A stretch of 64,000 bases of DNA from CAVYUC01 sp963816685 (GTDB taxonomy: Bacteria; Bacteroidota; Bacteroidia; Bacteroidales; Prolixibacteraceae). The first letter of the stretch is position 1, and each line of letters begins with the position of its first letter. The stretch spans positions 272,326-336,325 of the forward strand of contig CAWFMB010000012.1 in the NCBI GenBank assembly GCA_963816685.1, read 5' to 3'. Shown one piece after another: positions 35,884 to 45,891 of the stretch. Below the pieces are notes generated by a model. It was given only the letters and a program-made list of their open reading frames with translations. It was not told where the DNA came from and ran no database searches. The position numbers and the translations under genes were made by a program.

Positions 35884-38800
35884 ATGAACAAAATAACATC
35901 TTTTCTATTTTCCATGTTATTTACAGGAGTTCTCCTGGTAGTTTTTGCTGTTTCAATAGGTTACGCCACTTTTATTGAGAATGATTTTGGAACAGCCACA
36001 GCTAAAATTCTTGTGTATGATGCCACATGGTTTGAGGCATTACTGGTTTTGTTAAGTATTAATCTTATCGGCAGTATATTCGTCAATAATCTGATTGGTA
36101 AAAAACAGTGGCCTGTTTTTCTTTTTCATATTGCATTTGTGATAATTTTAATAGGTGCAGCAATAACCCGCTATCATGGTTTCGAAGGTTCAATGCACAT
36201 CCGAGAAGGAAATTCTTCAGATTTTATACTTTCGGATGCAACATTTATTTCGGTGGAAGCTACTGATGGTAACCAAACAGGGAGAGAAGAAACTGAAGTA
36301 AAATTTTCACCGTATACGGCAAATAGCTATTCAGAAAGTCTGGATATTAACGGGAAAACAATTCATATCAGAAACCTGCAATATGTTCCTTCAGCAGTCG
36401 AATCGGTTGTAATAGATCCAATGGGAGAACCAATTGTTTCATTGCTTGCCGTTGGAAATGGTATGCAGAGAATAGATTTTAATTTACGGCAGGGAGATAC
36501 AAAACAGCTTTCAGGAGTTACTATTGGTTTTGAAGGTGATGCAACACAAAATGATATTAACCTTGCTCTTTCGAATGGCGAATTGAAAATTACTGCAAAT
36601 GATTCGCTGGTTGTTTCCGGAATGATGAATACTTCACCGGAAGTTATTCCGGCAGGAACTGAAGCAGTTGTAAATACTCAGAAGGTTTATACCCTTGGAA
36701 GCTTAAACTTTGCAGTTAAACAATTTTTATCGAAAGGAAAAACACAACTTGTTTATTCTGCTCCGGAACAAAATCAAATGCCGGCGCCAGATGCATTGCA
36801 GCTTCAGATTACTTCGGATAATTCATCAAAAAATCTTATCGTTTATGGCACAAGAGGCACCCCGGGTACTCCCTTCTCCACAACAATCAATGGAATGAAT
36901 GTATCGGTTACTTACGGTTCAAAAGTTATACAACTTCCATTTTCAATTTATCTGAAAGATTTTCAACTCGAACGTTATCCGGGTTCCAACAGCCCTTCGT
37001 CATATGCAAGTGAGGTTGTTTTAAAAGATGGCAGCCTTGAAAAACCATTCCGGATTTTTATGAACAACATATTGAAATACGGCGGATACCGCTTCTTTCA
37101 ATCTTCATACGATACTGACGAAAAAGGAACTATCCTCTCGGTAAATCATGATGCACTGGGAACGTCGGTTACCTATTTTGGTTATCTGATTATGGCAATT
37201 GGAATGGTGCTTACATTGTTCAACAAAAACAGCCGCTTTAAAAAACTTGTAAGAATATCAGGGAAATTAAGGGAAGAACGTAAAAAATTATTTACTGTTC
37301 TACTTCTTGGAATTGGGCTTTCAGCCACTGCCGCGGCACAAACACCTGCACAACTAAATGCGCTGGATAAAGATCATGTATCGGATTTTGAAACGCTGGT
37401 GGTACAAAACAGAATGGGGCGCCTTGAACCTACAGCAACCCTTGGATCGGAAATTTTGCGTAAAGTGGCTAAAAAAACCAGTTGGGATAATTTATCAGCC
37501 AGTGAGGTATATCTTGATATGATGGCAAATCCTGAAACCTGGAAAAATGTTCCGGTTATAAAAATAGGAAATCCTGAATTAAGAAAGCAACTGGGAATTA
37601 CAAACGGGAAATATGCCACATTCAATTCTATTGTCATGCCCCGAGAGATGGGAGGTTACCGCCTGGGAAACCTTGTTTCGGCTGCGTATGCAAAAAGCAG
37701 TACAGAGCGGAACAAATTCGATAAAGAAGTGATCAATGTTGACGAGCGGATAAATATTTTAATGAATGTTTTTACCGGCAGTTATCTGACAATCTTCCCT
37801 GTCCCGGGTCACGATAACCAAAAGTGGGTTTCCATCAACGAAATTAATCAGCTGAATAATGAAAATGCCACTTTCGCCAGTAAAACTTTGAGCTCCTATT
37901 TAGCTTCAGTAGCAAAACGCGATTGGGCAACCGCCAACCAGTTGCTGCAAAGTCTTAAAAATTATCAGCAACAATATGGCGCCAAAGTTATTCCGTCAGA
38001 ATCAAAAATAAAGCTTGAAGTTCTTTACCAGAAGTGGAATATTTTTGGGAAGCTTTCAAAAGTATTTATGTTCACAGGTCTAATCCTTCTAATTGTTCAA
38101 CTGATTTCAATTTTTAAACCACAAATAAAACTGAGAAGATTAAGGCAATTTTCGTTCTATTTTATTCTCATTCTTTTTATTATTGAAACTGCCGGATTGG
38201 GAATCCGCTGGTACATTTCGGGCCATGCTCCCTGGAGCAACGGGTATGAATCAATGATTTTTATTAGCTGGGCAACCTGTCTCGGAGGTTTAATATTTGC
38301 CAAACGTTCCGAAATTACACTTTCTTTGACAACAGTGCTTGCAGGGTTAACTTTAATGGTTGCCGGAATGAGCTGGATGAGCCCGGAAATTACCAACCTT
38401 GTACCGGTGCTGAAATCGTACTGGTTAATCGTTCATGTAGCTGTTATTACTGCCAGTTATGGTTTCCTTGGAATAGGTGCTCTGCTTGGTTTCCTGAACC
38501 TCATCCTAATGATTTTCAGAAGCAGGCGAAATCAAATTAATGTGAACTTCACCATTCGTGAACTGGTTAATATTACTCAAATCGCTTTAATGATTGGATT
38601 ACTGATGCTGACAATCGGCTCGTTTTTAGGTGGAGTCTGGGCCAACGAAAGCTGGGGACGTTACTGGGGCTGGGATCCTAAAGAAACCTGGGCACTTGTT
38701 ACCATTATCGTTTACACATTTGTTGGACACATGCACAAAATACAGGGTTTCAAAAGCAATTTTGCTTTAAGTGCCGGAGCGCTTCTTGCATTCAGTTCGG

Positions 38801-38976
38801 TGCTGATGACCTATTTCGGTGTAAATTATTACCTGTCGGGACTTCATTCCTATGCACAGGGCGAGCCGGCACCAATCCCTTCCGGAGTATACATTGCAGT
38901 TGTAATTGTATTTATGGTGATTTTTGCTGCTTTTGTTTCAGAGCGAAATCTAAAAGCTGGTAAAGAAATAAAATAA
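35884..38976 (+). CDS. ccsBA: Fused system II cytochrome c maturation protein CcsBA
   Basis: A 1030-residue fusion of a CcsB/ResB-like N-terminal half and a CcsA C-terminal half. The N-terminal part has helices at about 12-30, 52-68 and 75-92 and a large periplasmic section, then a helix near 430-450. A second linker region (about 480-710) is typical of Bacteroidota versions. The CcsA part (about 720-1020) has the tryptophan-rich heme-handling motif WGRYWGWDPKETWAL (about 924-938) and flanking His (IVHVAVITASYG and GHMHKIQGF). It moves heme out and attaches it to CxxCH sites. Its position after eight cytochrome genes makes it the obvious maturase of this island. Confidence 0.93.
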   Translation: MNKITSFLFSMLFTGVLLVVFAVSIGYATFIENDFGTATAKILVYDATWFEALLVLLSINLIGSIFVNNLIGKKQWPVFLFHIAFVIILIGAAITRYHGFEGSMHIREGNSSDFILSDATFISVEATDGNQTGREETEVKFSPYTANSYSESLDINGKTIHIRNLQYVPSAVESVVIDPMGEPIVSLLAVGNGMQRIDFNLRQGDTKQLSGVTIGFEGDATQNDINLALSNGELKITANDSLVVSGMMNTSPEVIPAGTEAVVNTQKVYTLGSLNFAVKQFLSKGKTQLVYSAPEQNQMPAPDALQLQITSDNSSKNLIVYGTRGTPGTPFSTTINGMNVSVTYGSKVIQLPFSIYLKDFQLERYPGSNSPSSYASEVVLKDGSLEKPFRIFMNNILKYGGYRFFQSSYDTDEKGTILSVNHDALGTSVTYFGYLIMAIGMVLTLFNKNSRFKKLVRISGKLREERKKLFTVLLLGIGLSATAAAQTPAQLNALDKDHVSDFETLVVQNRMGRLEPTATLGSEILRKVAKKTSWDNLSASEVYLDMMANPETWKNVPVIKIGNPELRKQLGITNGKYATFNSIVMPREMGGYRLGNLVSAAYAKSSTERNKFDKEVINVDERINILMNVFTGSYLTIFPVPGHDNQKWVSINEINQLNNENATFASKTLSSYLASVAKRDWATANQLLQSLKNYQQQYGAKVIPSESKIKLEVLYQKWNIFGKLSKVFMFTGLILLIVQLISIFKPQIKLRRLRQFSFYFILILFIIETAGLGIRWYISGHAPWSNGYESMIFISWATCLGGLIFAKRSEITLSLTTVLAGLTLMVAGMSWMSPEITNLVPVLKSYWLIVHVAVITASYGFLGIGALLGFLNLILMIFRSRRNQINVNFTIRELVNITQIALMIGLLMLTIGSFLGGVWANESWGRYWGWDPKETWALVTIIVYTFVGHMHKIQGFKSNFALSAGALLAFSSVLMTYFGVNYYLSGLHSYAQGEPAPIPSGVYIAVVIVFMVIFAAFVSERNLKAGKEIK

Positions 38977-39057
38977 TACAGATTCTTTTGAATTCTTAAA
39001 TTCCCGGATTACTGTTAATACCGGGAATTTTTTAATTCGTTGTATAACCCGTAAGAT

Positions 39058-39876
39058 TTATCCTGTCCATTTTTCACCTGTTTTTGCATCTACTTCACCA
39101 ATCCATGGTTTTCCGGTGGCCGATAACAATTCCGATTTGTTCCATTTATTATTAACTGAAATATTTGTTGTGTCGGGCTGAAAAATATAAGTTTCGGTAT
39201 CAGGACGGTGCATGAATTTTAAACCTGCCGAACGAAACATAGCCTTTATAGCCGACGGATTTGGAACCCACCAATTGGTAGGATCTCCTGCAAACTTATT
39301 TTCAATAAATGCCATGGATGGCCAGCTTTTCCTGAGCATTATATTCCGGTTTTCAAAATTGAAATCTTTAACAACTTCATGTTCCTCATCCATCATCAAA
39401 CTTAACGACTGGAAGACCAGCAGTTTTTTTACTTTTTCTGAGATGATATCAATGGCAAGCAGCGGGTAACGCAAATGATAAAAAACACCCATAAACAGAA
39501 CAATATCGAATTTCCAGCTCTTTCGAGCCAAATCGTAAACCTGCAACTGATGAAAATCAATCCGGTGGCTCAAATCAAAAACCTCAGCGATCCATTTTGC
39601 CTGAGTTAAATAATGTAAATCAATATCAATCGCGGTTACTTCGGCGCCTCTTTTTGCACATTCAATGGAATAAAATCCTGCATTACATCCAATGTCGAGT
39701 ATTTTAAGGCCACTTAAATCATTCGGTATAGATGATGAAACCTGTTCCCATTTAAATAATGGAAAATCCCCGTATGGATGCGCAGGAGCGGTTAATTCCC
39801 CACCTGGAAGGTGAATGTTATGAAACCACGGCGACAGTTCTTCAATTTTTTGAAGGATATTATTTCCGTTTTTCAT
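39058..39876 (-). CDS. SAM-dependent methyltransferase (CmoB-like fold) of the glycosylation operon
   Basis: A 272-residue class I methyltransferase. The SAM-binding motif is LKILDIGCNAGFYSIECAKR with the acidic EVTAIDIDLHYL, then FDIVLFMGVFYHLRYPLLAI as motif IV. The N-terminal WFHNIHLPGG and the overall pattern resemble CmoB-type enzymes and a family found in glycosyltransferase clusters (I think of TIGR04290, unverified). It is the last gene of the 39-51 kb minus-strand operon, after DoxX. It could methylate a sugar of the product. Complete. Confidence 0.82.
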   Translation of the reverse strand: MKNGNNILQKIEELSPWFHNIHLPGGELTAPAHPYGDFPLFKWEQVSSSIPNDLSGLKILDIGCNAGFYSIECAKRGAEVTAIDIDLHYLTQAKWIAEVFDLSHRIDFHQLQVYDLARKSWKFDIVLFMGVFYHLRYPLLAIDIISEKVKKLLVFQSLSLMMDEEHEVVKDFNFENRNIMLRKSWPSMAFIENKFAGDPTNWWVPNPSAIKAMFRSAGLKFMHRPDTETYIFQPDTTNISVNNKWNKSELLSATGKPWIGEVDAKTGEKWTG

Positions 39877-40053
39877 CCATATCCGTTTTTAAAAAATGTT
39901 TATAAATATCATGAATCATGTCATTCAAATCTTCAATATTTGGCCAATGAATCTCACACATTCATTCACTTTATGTTCGCCTGCTGTATTCGTTTTGCAG
40001 GTTTGTAATTTTAATTTCAGTTAAATATCCTTGTCTGGCAGACCGGGAATAAT

Positions 40054-40443
40054 TTAGTATATCAATACATATCTTCCCCCGCCAACAGTCAGAAACACCA
40101 GGTTGGCAGACAGAATTAAAAAATCATAATGCCATCCGGTGGATTTCTCTCCAAAAAATCCAATATTCCATTTAAATACCTTAGTGGAAATTGCGCCTGC
40201 CATTATCAAAATAAGAAGTATTGAAGCAAGTTGAATCCATATGCCAAGAATTACAAAAGCTCCTCCGGCAAGTTCACCCATTCCAAGTAAAAATGTAAAT
40301 GTTTTACTCATTTCTATGCTTTTGGCCCGTTCAGCAGTTTTGGTAACATGTGACCACCCGCTGGATATAAAAATAATCCCTGTAATCGTTCTCAGAACAA
40401 GTAAAGCAACACTTCCATACTGCGATAAATTCTCAAATAGCAT
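40054..40443 (-). CDS. DoxX-family membrane protein
   Basis: A 129-residue protein with four hydrophobic helices and the DoxX opening LLVLRTITGIIFISSGWSHV. The helix GMGELAGGAFVILGIW is also typical. DoxX proteins are small membrane proteins of uncertain biochemical role, linked in some cases to redox or thiosulfate metabolism. It starts one base after the stop of the preceding glycosyltransferase gene, so it is translationally linked to the operon. Confidence 0.88.
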   Translation of the reverse strand: MLFENLSQYGSVALLVLRTITGIIFISSGWSHVTKTAERAKSIEMSKTFTFLLGMGELAGGAFVILGIWIQLASILLILIMAGAISTKVFKWNIGFFGEKSTGWHYDFLILSANLVFLTVGGGRYVLIY

Positions 40444-40444
40444 T

Positions 40445-41525
40445 TTACTTAGGTATCAATATATTACTTGTATTTAATTCTTTCACATAACTTTCAAGTT
40501 CCTGTGCACGTTTTTCCCCTGTATGCGCATTTAATACCTTTTGACGGGCATTTTCACCCAGTCTCTTTCGTTCATCTTCCCCTGTATTTTTAAGATAATT
40601 AATTGTTTTCTGCGATGAATCAGAAATCAAAATTTCGCTGCCTGGCTTAAAAAATTCATCCAGTCCTTTCCAGTAATCACTGATTACAGGAACGCCGCAA
40701 GCTGCAGCTTCAAAAAGCCGGACACTTGGAGAATATCCCATTTTGACCATAGCTTCGCGGGTAATATTTAATGTAAATCGTTGCTGGTTATAAAATTTAC
40801 TGTGAAAAGCCGGCGGTAAATGTTCAATTCGTTCCACATTTGAAGGCCATTCAATATTGTCGGGATATTGTGGTCCTGCCACAACAAATTTACCCTTCCA
40901 TTTTTGGGCAGCTTCAATCATTAACTTTTGCAGCGGGGGCTGGCGATCAGCACTGTAAGTTCCCAAATAACCCAAATCCCACTTTGGCTTCAATCCTTCC
41001 GGGAAATATAAATCAGGATCTACCGAACAGTATAAAGGTTTTGCACCCGGAGAGCCATACTCAGTGGTGAAGATGTCGAGCACCGGACCGCCTGCAAACG
41101 AAAGATAAAGATCATACTCCCTGATTAAATCAGGGTGAATATATTCAAAATCTTCCTGTTGCAGTTTCCAAAGGGTAACTGGCGTATCAATATCATAAAA
41201 TGCTTTTATTCCACCTGCAGTATTCTGTACCCATTTCCCAACTTCAACTCCCTCGGGAACATAAGAACCAACAATTACAAGATCGGCATCCCGCACAATT
41301 GAAGTGTGGCGCCACTGCAATTCTGAAATGGAAGAATACAATGAAACAGCACAGAATTGGTCATAATTTTGATCCCTCTGATTCGCATACCATGGAACAT
41401 CACGTTCAAGAAAATGTACTTTATGTCCTCTTTTTCTGAGGCCTTTAATCAAACTCCTGTATGTTGTGGCATGTCCGTTGCCCCACGATGAAGTAATAGA
41501 AAGTCCCAAGTATTACAATATTCAT
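40445..41525 (-). pseudogene. CgeB-like GT-B glycosyltransferase, frameshifted at its 5' end
   Basis: The open part (40445-41509) encodes about 354 residues that begin abruptly with GLSITSSWGNGHATTYRSLI. The natural start is the ATG at 41523-41525 (MNIVILG), but one surplus G in the GGG at 41505-41507 puts it out of frame: removing it gives MNIVILGLSITSSWGNGH. The rest is an intact CgeB-like GT-B fold (SVRLFEAAACGVPVISDYWK, then LDEFFKPGSEI and a C-terminal helix). It should transfer sugar from a nucleotide-sugar in the cytoplasm. The frameshift may be a real mutation or a sequence error; apart from it the gene is complete. Confidence 0.8.
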
Positions 41526-41547
41526 AATCTGTTTTTAAATTTGACAA

Positions 41548-42666
41548 TTATTGATTTGGCGCCATTGTTTTTTGCCCCTCCAAAATTTTGCTCACCTGTA
41601 CTGCTCTTTTTTCATAGGTGTGTTCTGCCAAAACTTTTCGTAATGCTGCTTCACCTGTTTTTTGTGCTTCCTCATCATCAAGCCATTTTAACAATGAAAT
41701 CACATCTTCTCCATTTTTTGCAATCCAGATTTCCGAAGAAGGAGTAAAAAAAGTGTCAATTCCTTTCCAGTAGTCGGTAATGATGCAAGCTCCTGCACCG
41801 GCAGCCTCAAATACGCGGGTTGCAGGAGAAAACCCGTAATCAGCCATACTTTGCCTGCTTATATTTAAAACAGCTCGTGGTGATGAATTAAAAGCATTGT
41901 GATCGCGTGTATATACATGACCAACATATTTTATATTTCCGGGAAGACGAACTTCTCCCCAGCCACTCCCACCCAAAATAAATTTCTTTTCAGGTAATTT
42001 TTCCGCAACTTCCACAAAAAACTGAAATACCCTTTCTTCCCGGTCAGGAAGGCGGTTTCCCAAAAAAGCCAAATCACATTCAAACTCTGGTTTTGAAACA
42101 ACTTTATAATGAGTTTCAGGATCAAGTGCATTGTAAACAGGTATACATTCTTTTGCACCCAGCGATTTATATGCATCAACAACCGGCTGACCGCCACCAT
42201 AGGTAAAAACAAAATCATATTGCGGAATGAGATCCCTGAATTCGTTTTTCTGATTACCAAAAACTGAATCAAGAGTAGCTGGTGCATCCACATCCCAGAA
42301 TATAGCAGTTTGATGCGGCTTCCTGATTTCAAGAATTGCTTTTTCAAGGAATGCATCAAAAACCCCTACTCCACTTGCTTTTATAAGGATATCTGCATTT
42401 CCGGCATGATTAACTGCCTCTTCTGCCGCCAGAAGCTGATTTCTGTAAACCACCACTTTTGCCCAATCCGGATCCGGTAAATCCTTGTGTTGCTGCCGTT
42501 CAAACGCATCAGGTTCATAAAATGTAATTTGATAACCAAGCCTGTGCAGTGATTTAATAATCCCCCGATAATAAGTTGCGGCTCCATTCCAGTATGCCGA
42601 AACCAAACTCGAACCAAAAAAAGCGATAGACGCTTTTGTGTTTTTCATATTCTCTTTGTTTTGCAT
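41548..42666 (-). CDS. CgeB-like GT-B glycosyltransferase
   Basis: A 372-residue cytoplasmic glycosyltransferase related to the products of the genes on both sides. Key parts are FFGSSLVSAYWNGAATYYRG near the start, the donor-side segment ATRVFEAAGAGACIITDYWK and GIDTFFTPSSEIWIA. The start could be the first ATG or the one at 42648 (MKNTKASIAFFG), which is closer to the family's usual beginning. It is the only one of the four neighbouring transferases with no frameshift. Donor and acceptor are unknown. Confidence 0.87.
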   Translation of the reverse strand: MQNKENMKNTKASIAFFGSSLVSAYWNGAATYYRGIIKSLHRLGYQITFYEPDAFERQQHKDLPDPDWAKVVVYRNQLLAAEEAVNHAGNADILIKASGVGVFDAFLEKAILEIRKPHQTAIFWDVDAPATLDSVFGNQKNEFRDLIPQYDFVFTYGGGQPVVDAYKSLGAKECIPVYNALDPETHYKVVSKPEFECDLAFLGNRLPDREERVFQFFVEVAEKLPEKKFILGGSGWGEVRLPGNIKYVGHVYTRDHNAFNSSPRAVLNISRQSMADYGFSPATRVFEAAGAGACIITDYWKGIDTFFTPSSEIWIAKNGEDVISLLKWLDDEEAQKTGEAALRKVLAEHTYEKRAVQVSKILEGQKTMAPNQ

Positions 42667-42669
42667 AAA

Positions 42670-43780
42670 TTATGCTGTTTGGGCTATATTTTCGCTTGTT
42701 TGTTCAACAATATTAAACAGTTGGTTTGCCCTGTGAAAACAGGTGTGCCGTTTTTGTATTGTTTCAAAAGCATGTTTGGCTAATGATTGGGCAACCTTAC
42801 TATTATTCAAAACCAACTTCATATTTTCTTTCATCTCATTACCAGAATTTGCGATACAGATAATCTTTCCCGGCAGTGAAAAGGTTTTCAGAATCGTACC
42901 AGGTAGAACAAAGCAGCGGAATTCCGCAGGCCATAGCTTCAAACGGACGAATTGTAGGAATCCCAGGTAATTTTTCAACATACGGCCGGCGCGGAACATG
43001 GGCTGTCATCCTGAACCGGGAAAAAACCTCCGGAACTTTGTAATTAGGCAACCAGTTCCGGTATTCGATATTGGCTTTTTCCAATAATTTAACTGCATGT
43101 TTTGGATAACGTACTCCGTAAAAAACCGCTTTAAGATCAAGCTCATGCACTGGTTCTATTATAAATTCCATCAGTTCTGCAGTGCGTTCATTATCACCCC
43201 AATTTCCAATCCATACCAAATCACCTTCTTTTTCTTTATTCTTAATGGGTTTAAAAATAATAGTGTCAGCAGCTTCGTGCCATGTCCGGATATTTCGTCC
43301 CCAGTTATTTTGTTGGTATATCTTTTTCAAAACTTCACCAAAAACCAATACGCCATCATAATGCTGCAAATCGTATTTCTGCATTTCAGCAGGTTTGGTA
43401 ATTGCCCGGTGATGCGTATCATGAAAAAACAACTTAAAATGATCATTCAATGCCCGGTAATCGCCAATTCTTTCCACAAGCAACGGATCATTCCATTCAT
43501 GAACAATGACAACATCTGCATCCTTTAATACTTCATCCGGATTAAATGTCTGAAGATTATAAAAGGTTGGTTTATGCTTTGGAAAAATTTTCCTGTAATC
43601 GGTTAAAAATTCTACACCGTGGTTACGGATTAAATTTTTAAGGCTCCAGCCATCAAATGGTTCGAATACCGAAACTTCGTGGCCGTTTTGCATGAATGCG
43701 CTGACAATTCCTCTTAAAAAATGTGCGTTCCCATGATTCCAGTCAGAGACAATTGAATGATAAAACATGTAAATCTTCAT
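42670..43780 (-). pseudogene. CgeB-like GT-B glycosyltransferase, frameshifted near its 3' end
   Basis: The 5' part (43780 to about 42845) is an ordinary GT-B glycosyltransferase of this operon: MKIYMFYHSIVSDWNHGNAH at the start and PFEAMACGIPLLCSTWYD in the donor domain. It stops after KDYLYRKFW at 42839. The missing last helix (SGNEMKENMKLVLNNSKVAQ and on to IAQTA) is present in another frame down to the stop at 42670, so a one- or two-base indel lies at about 42842-42850 in the AAATTC context. The reconstructed gene would be about 370 residues and end three bases before the next start, as expected for this operon. Confidence 0.82.
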
Positions 43781-43792
43781 ATCGGTAGTGAT

Positions 43793-44872
43793 TAGAGTTG
43801 GAAAACCGGTTGTTTTAGTTTCTTTAAATCCTTATACAATTTGCTGTAATTTTCAAGCATAGATTGAAGTGAATAATTTTCAACAGCATGCTTATATGCC
43901 TTTTCTGGCCATATAAATTCGTTTATTGTCGTTTTCCATCAAATGATTTACAGCTTCTGCCAGGTCATCCGGATTATCAGGGTCAACATAAATCATCGCA
44001 TCTCCCCATATTTCGTGCAGAGACGGAATATTGCCGCCAATTATTGCACATCCTGAAAGCGCTGCTTCAAGAAATGTATATCCAAAGGGTTCATATTTCG
44101 CCGGTAAAGCGTAAACTGCAGCTTTCGAAAGCCACTCAGAAACCTGCTCGTGGTTAAGCTGCCCCAGAAGAACAATATTGGAGGGCAGCTCCTGAAAATC
44201 TTCGGGTTGATGTTCTCCGGCCATACAAAATGAATAACTTGTTTTAAGCGCAGCTTTTACTATCAAACTGCTGTTTTTAGCTTCATCCCATAACCGGCCC
44301 ATACTAAAAACAAACTTCTCTTTCTTTCCCCGTCTGAAATTCTGCCGGTTTCTGCCGTTATAAATTACCGCTGTGTTTTCAAAGGTGCCGTAATATTCTT
44401 CAGCGGCTAATAACATGGTTTTGCTGGGTGCACAAACTACATCTGCCGACTGAATTCCATTTTTAACTTGATTGTGATATTTATTCCACGAAACCGGTGC
44501 CTGTTCCTTTTTAACCGCCTGCCACCATGACAATACACAGGAATGAATGGTTACAACAACCGGAATTTCCCAATTTAAACTGCCAAATGAATAGGAATTT
44601 AAATGTACGATATCCGGTTTTACCCGCTCCTTTACTGACATCAGCCATTCTCCTGCAGCAGACACATCTTCCCACGGGTCTTCCATCCATTCCTGTTTGG
44701 CCATAAAAAGATAATAATGAATACCTGATAACTCATTTCGCTGGTCCGCAGAAAGACGATTTCCTATAACCGCCAAAACAACTTCAATACCATTCAATTT
44801 TAGGCCTTTTGCCAAATCGATTGCATAGGACCAAACACCACCAATATTATCTGTTGTCATTAAAATCTTCAT
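43793..44872 (-). pseudogene. GT4-like glycosyltransferase, frameshifted near its 3' end
   Basis: The 5' part (44872 to 43892) encodes a GT-B transferase of family 4 type: MKILMTTDNIGGVWSYAIDL, the acceptor-side VTIHSCVLSWW, and the donor motif EPFGYTFLEAALSGCAIIGG. It stops after IYMARKGI. In another frame the DNA continues as PEKAYKHAVENYSLQSMLEN and on to FQL, ending in a stop at 43793, 12 bases before the next gene. One surplus base near 43921 (in AAACGAATT) explains the break. It overlaps the upstream dehydrogenase gene by four bases (ATGA). The reconstructed enzyme, about 359 residues, is of normal size. Confidence 0.82.
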
Positions 44873-45879
44873 TCGGGACTCCTTCCGTATAATTTATCAA
44901 TTACCGCAGCCACCTGCTGATAACTGTTGATTTCTTCATTAAAACTGTCGCTTGTTTGCAGCCTTTTTGCCCAGTCAATTAATGCTTTTCCTCCCCAGTC
45001 GTCAGGAGGGGAACTGATTAATTTTGAAGATGTACCATGGCACAAAAATGTCTCGAAATCATAAAATGAACCATTTATATTGCTGAAAACAGCAGCAGCT
45101 TTTGTACCGTAAAAAGCAGCTTTAATTTCGGCATCTTTCCCGGCAGGTAAATTCCAGCTGCTCGTTAACCGGATAATCGCTCCGGATGAAGTTTCCATTT
45201 GAGCCGATACAAAATCCTCACTTGTCTCAGATAAATCCCTGATTCTTTTTCCTTTGGAAAAAAAGGTTGAACTTACTTTGGTAACTTCCGGAAAATCAAG
45301 AATCCAAAGTGCTAGATCAACAAGGTGAATTCCCAAATCGATTAAACAGCCTCCCCCGGAAAGTTGCGGATGATAAAACCATTCCTTATCCGGTCCGTAG
45401 GCATTATGAAAAACAAGATCAGCGGTATAAATTTCACCCAATTCTTCGGTCAGATTAAAAATTTTCTGCATTCCGTCAGTAAACCGATAGGACAGATCAA
45501 CTCCCAAAAGCTTATCTGCATATCTGGCCGCATCAATTATTTCTTTGCTTTCTGCAGCTGTACGGGAAAGTGGCTTCTGACAAAATACAGCAATCCCGTT
45601 GTTTAAAGCTTTCAAACTTTGCTTGTAATGCAGGGCACTGGGCGTGGCAATTACAATACCATCAGGTTTACTTTCGATAAGCTCATCAAGCGATGAATGA
45701 ATTTCAGCGCCGGCAGCAAGTTCTTTTGCCCTTGCAGCATTCTCTGATACCGGATCGCAAATGGATACTGCAGTGCAAAGGTTGCTTTCCAAAAGTGATT
45801 TCATGCGGTTTAATCCAATCCAGCCTGTGCCTAAAAAAGCAAGCTTCGGTTTAATTGCAGTATTTACAGTTACTGTCAT
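44869..45879 (-). CDS. Gfo/Idh/MocA-family oxidoreductase
   Basis: A 336-residue NAD(P)-dependent sugar oxidoreductase with the nucleotide-binding LAFLGTGWIGLNRM near residue 15, VIATPSALHYKQS and the substrate-site segment VFCQKPLS, where the usual EKP reads QKP. GGCLIDLGIHLVDLALWIL supplies the active-site Asp and His. It probably oxidises or reduces a sugar or nucleotide-sugar used by this operon. It overlaps the following glycosyltransferase by four bases and lies 12 bases after the alcohol dehydrogenase-like gene. Confidence 0.9.
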   Translation of the reverse strand: MTVTVNTAIKPKLAFLGTGWIGLNRMKSLLESNLCTAVSICDPVSENAARAKELAAGAEIHSSLDELIESKPDGIVIATPSALHYKQSLKALNNGIAVFCQKPLSRTAAESKEIIDAARYADKLLGVDLSYRFTDGMQKIFNLTEELGEIYTADLVFHNAYGPDKEWFYHPQLSGGGCLIDLGIHLVDLALWILDFPEVTKVSSTFFSKGKRIRDLSETSEDFVSAQMETSSGAIIRLTSSWNLPAGKDAEIKAAFYGTKAAAVFSNINGSFYDFETFLCHGTSSKLISSPPDDWGGKALIDWAKRLQTSDSFNEEINSYQQVAAVIDKLYGRSPE

Positions 45880-45891
45880 TCTTTTTGGTTT

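Noticed and set aside
42670..42999. A separate small gene of 109 codons
   Set aside because: Its last 55 codons complete the frameshifted glycosyltransferase and its first half is antisense-like filler in a second frame of the same gene.
40445..44872. Programmed ribosomal frameshifting as the explanation for the broken glycosyltransferases
   Set aside because: The three sites share no slippery heptamer or downstream structure, and the shifts lie at different ends of the genes.
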